Part shown: one piece after another, positions 14,650 through 16,286 of the stretch
Layout: every line of letters begins with the position of its first letter
How positions within the stretch are numbered: position 1 is the first letter of the stretch
DNA from: Anaerolineaceae bacterium
GTDB taxonomy: Bacteria > Chloroflexota > Anaerolineae > Anaerolineales > Anaerolineaceae
Assembly: GCA_014860845.1 (NCBI GenBank)
Contig: JACZIY010000793.1
Coordinates: forward strand, 1 to 16,286
Direction: 5' to 3'
DNA: 16,286 bases
Made by a program: the position numbers and the translations under genes
Notes under the pieces: generated by a model
Database searches by the model: none
What the model saw: only the letters and a program-made list of their open reading frames with translations
What the model was told of the DNA's origin: nothing

Positions 14650-15639
14650 TTATTGTAACAGGTAATCTTCCTCGGCCTTTCGCATTTTCCCCAAATGGTC
14701 TTGAAGATATTCATCATTGATCATTTCGATACCCCAATCAGGCGTATTGCGTGTATGAACTCCAATATGCCAGAGATAACGCGCGCAAACAAATAGAGGT
14801 ATGGCTCTTTCATCCAATGGAGTTAAGACTCGCTGCGATTTATATGCTTTCAGGAAAGGTTCCCATCGTTCAGAAATAGCATTTTCTAATCTGCAACACC
14901 ATAAAAAAACCGCCAAATCATATGCTCGATATCCATATCCACCACAATCGAAATCAAAGAACGTGAATGTGCCATCTGGAGAAACATTGGCGTGGTATCC
15001 CTGTAAATCTCCATGACAAAATCCTAATTCTAATTCAAATCCTGGCATGTCGATTATTCTCTGGCGTAAAGTATTAGCGAACTGTTGAATGAAGTGCCAA
15101 TCGTCAGGCCGATTTTTTAGAAATGGTTCAATAGTCTTCAGAGGCTCAACGGTAAAGAAATCTAAATCCAGTGGAAAGCGTTGATGAATACTATGAAAAT
15201 CATCTAGAGCATTATGCATTTGGGCAACTGCTTGACCATATTGGGTGGCTACTTCCTCAGGTTTTTGTTCATATGAAGCTAAAGTGCCTGGTGCTAAGGT
15301 GAGTAGTACAAGATATCGGATACCTTCAGGTGCATTTACAGGGTAATAATATTCACCTGTGATCGTTTTAACTGGTTGTATTGCCGGGAAATTCTTTTTC
15401 TTCAAATGATTGAGAACATCCATTTCATATTGGATATCAGCTTTGGTGCGCCAATTGGTACGATAACTCTTCAAGAAGTAAACAACTCCCTTTTCAGAAG
15501 TAACCCGATATGTATGGCTAAATCCACCTGTGAAATACTCACATTTGGAATTTGCCCCTAATCCAAATTGAGGAAGTACTTCAGTAGAAATGGTTTGGGA
15601 TAAAAGTAATGAAGATTTTACAGGGAAAATTGATTTCAT
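14650..15639 (-). CDS. Phosphotransferase of the aminoglycoside/homoserine-kinase-like (APH) fold
   Basis: 329 residues with an APH-type kinase fold. The N-lobe has GGFSHTYRVTSEKGVVYFLK (Lys57 as ATP-anchoring candidate). The C-lobe has the catalytic loop FCHGDLQGYHANV near 207-219 and the metal-binding FFDFDCGGYGYRAYDLAVFL near 227-246. The loop varies from the usual HGD-x4-N: His215 stands where Asn is normal and Asn218 lies three residues later. Relatives phosphorylate small molecules (homoserine, choline, aminoglycosides) or proteins (SrkA/YihE); this sequence is closest in layout to uncharacterised metabolic members. The ATG at 15639 has a poor ribosome-binding site. The next gene upstream ends 21 bases away. 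Confidence 0.85.
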   Translation of the reverse strand: MKSIFPVKSSLLLSQTISTEVLPQFGLGANSKCEYFTGGFSHTYRVTSEKGVVYFLKSYRTNWRTKADIQYEMDVLNHLKKKNFPAIQPVKTITGEYYYPVNAPEGIRYLVLLTLAPGTLASYEQKPEEVATQYGQAVAQMHNALDDFHSIHQRFPLDLDFFTVEPLKTIEPFLKNRPDDWHFIQQFANTLRQRIIDMPGFELELGFCHGDLQGYHANVSPDGTFTFFDFDCGGYGYRAYDLAVFLWCCRLENAISERWEPFLKAYKSQRVLTPLDERAIPLFVCARYLWHIGVHTRNTPDWGIEMINDEYLQDHLGKMRKAEEDYLLQ

Positions 15640-15660
15640 TTTAGGTTCTCGAAAAAATAT

Positions 15661-16286
15661 TTATAGATTATCAAAATAAATTGGATTGGAGATTAATGCC
15701 GGTAATAATGGAACACCAGGCAAGAATGCTCTCAACACCTCCACGCGCGCAAATCCGGGTTTCTGCATGGTGTAGGTCATCTTAAATCTGCCATTGCTGG
15801 GAGCATCCCAGACCAGCTGGCTGTCCTGTCCGGTTACCACCCGTACTTTGTCACCTGCCAGTAATTTCGTTATGTCAAAATCAAAATGGTTGAATTCAGA
15901 CCACTCCACGCTATCTCCCAGTATGAAATCATCTTTCACTTTCATTTCCAATTCGGGACCATTGGGTGCAAAAATAAAGTAGGCATGCCCGGCTTTGAGC
16001 GCTGCCAGGATATCACTGGCGCCATTTGACTCGGCAAACACACAGGTTGTAGGTCCACCCAGGAAAATGAAAGGGGTATCGCGATGATAATCACTGCCCG
16101 CACAGGCTGGGATTTTCTTTCCTGACGATAATAACGCCTGCCATAATCCCACAGCCTTCAGGTTTGATTCACGCATGGGACCATTCCATATTTCCAGACA
16201 ATCGAAGGGCAAACTTTGTAAATCATACTTGAACTCACAACCACCTTCATAAGGGTGATTAACCGTTATTAATGCGCCTCGTTCAT
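15661..16286 (-). CDS. CehA/McbA-type PHP-domain metallohydrolase, C-terminal part (runs off window)
   Basis: The frame is open from the right edge (first whole codon at 16284) to the stop at 15661, about 207 residues. It starts inside a PHP phosphoesterase domain: ERGALITVNHPYEGG, then PFDCLEIWNGPM, and IPACAGSDYHRDTPF. The NHP and GSDYH residues are typical PHP metal ligands. A C-terminal beta-rich domain follows (GHAYFIFAPNGPELEM and onward), as in CehA/McbA-family hydrolases. The catalytic N-terminal part lies outside the window. A TTG at 16212 would give a shorter protein but would cut off conserved PHP sequence, so it is not the start. Confidence 0.8.
   Translation of the reverse strand, partial: ERGALITVNHPYEGGCEFKYDLQSLPFDCLEIWNGPMRESNLKAVGLWQALLSSGKKIPACAGSDYHRDTPFIFLGGPTTCVFAESNGASDILAALKAGHAYFIFAPNGPELEMKVKDDFILGDSVEWSEFNHFDFDITKLLAGDKVRVVTGQDSQLVWDAPSNGRFKMTYTMQKPGFARVEVLRAFLPGVPLLPALISNPIYFDNL

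Noticed and set aside
1..16286. Mobile elements, CRISPR arrays, tRNA or rRNA genes, phage or defence modules
   Set aside because: I looked for transposase or integrase motifs, regularly spaced repeats, tRNA-like cloverleaf ends and known defence-domain signatures on both strands and found none that could be supported.

Overview
The window is an AT-rich (about 40% G+C by eye) bacterial chromosomal segment. Almost every gene reads on the minus strand; the only plus-strand coding trace is the tail of a gene at the left edge. Gene content (a BaeRF-family release-factor-like remnant, a small helix-hairpin-helix remnant, a lipoprotein with one Ig-like domain, a SulP/TauE pair, a CehA/McbA-type PHP protein) and the lack of any plasmid, phage or IS hallmark would fit Chloroflexota (Anaerolineae). 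That placement is an impression from gene families, not something the sequence proves.

Layout. 1-220: 3' end of a plus-strand gene followed by a strong terminator. 219-960: a two-gene unit, an XRE-type repressor and a four-helix membrane protein. It is driven by a near-perfect sigma-70 promoter flanked by two matching inverted-repeat operators. 1007-4485: small lipoprotein, small membrane protein, O-methyltransferase, CPBP membrane protease and a membrane-anchored protein. 4533-6166: a VOC/PhnB-like protein with its terminator, then a translationally coupled pair (isoprenylcysteine-methyltransferase-like enzyme and F420-type nitroreductase-like protein). 6245-9203: intact genes (small membrane protein, GT1 glycosyltransferase) interleaved with three decayed genes. 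9226-11736: TauE/SafE transporter, SurE nucleotidase, HAD phosphatase. 11886-13543: a SulP anion transporter broken by three lesions. 13683-16286: EamA transporter, aminoglycoside-phosphotransferase-fold kinase and the 3' part of a PHP-domain protein running off the window.

The genes do not form one obvious pathway. They look like a series of short minus-strand units of accessory or housekeeping character. The most notable features are (i) the self-contained regulatory unit at 676-956 and (ii) four pseudogenes within 7.3 kb: a chloramphenicol-phosphotransferase-like kinase, a BaeRF family 3 protein, a helix-hairpin-helix protein and SulP. They carry different kinds of lesion (internal deletion, 5' truncation, frameshifts, and TAA, TAG and TGA nonsense codons) and sit between apparently intact genes. 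I found no CRISPR array, RNA gene, IS element or clear new defence system.
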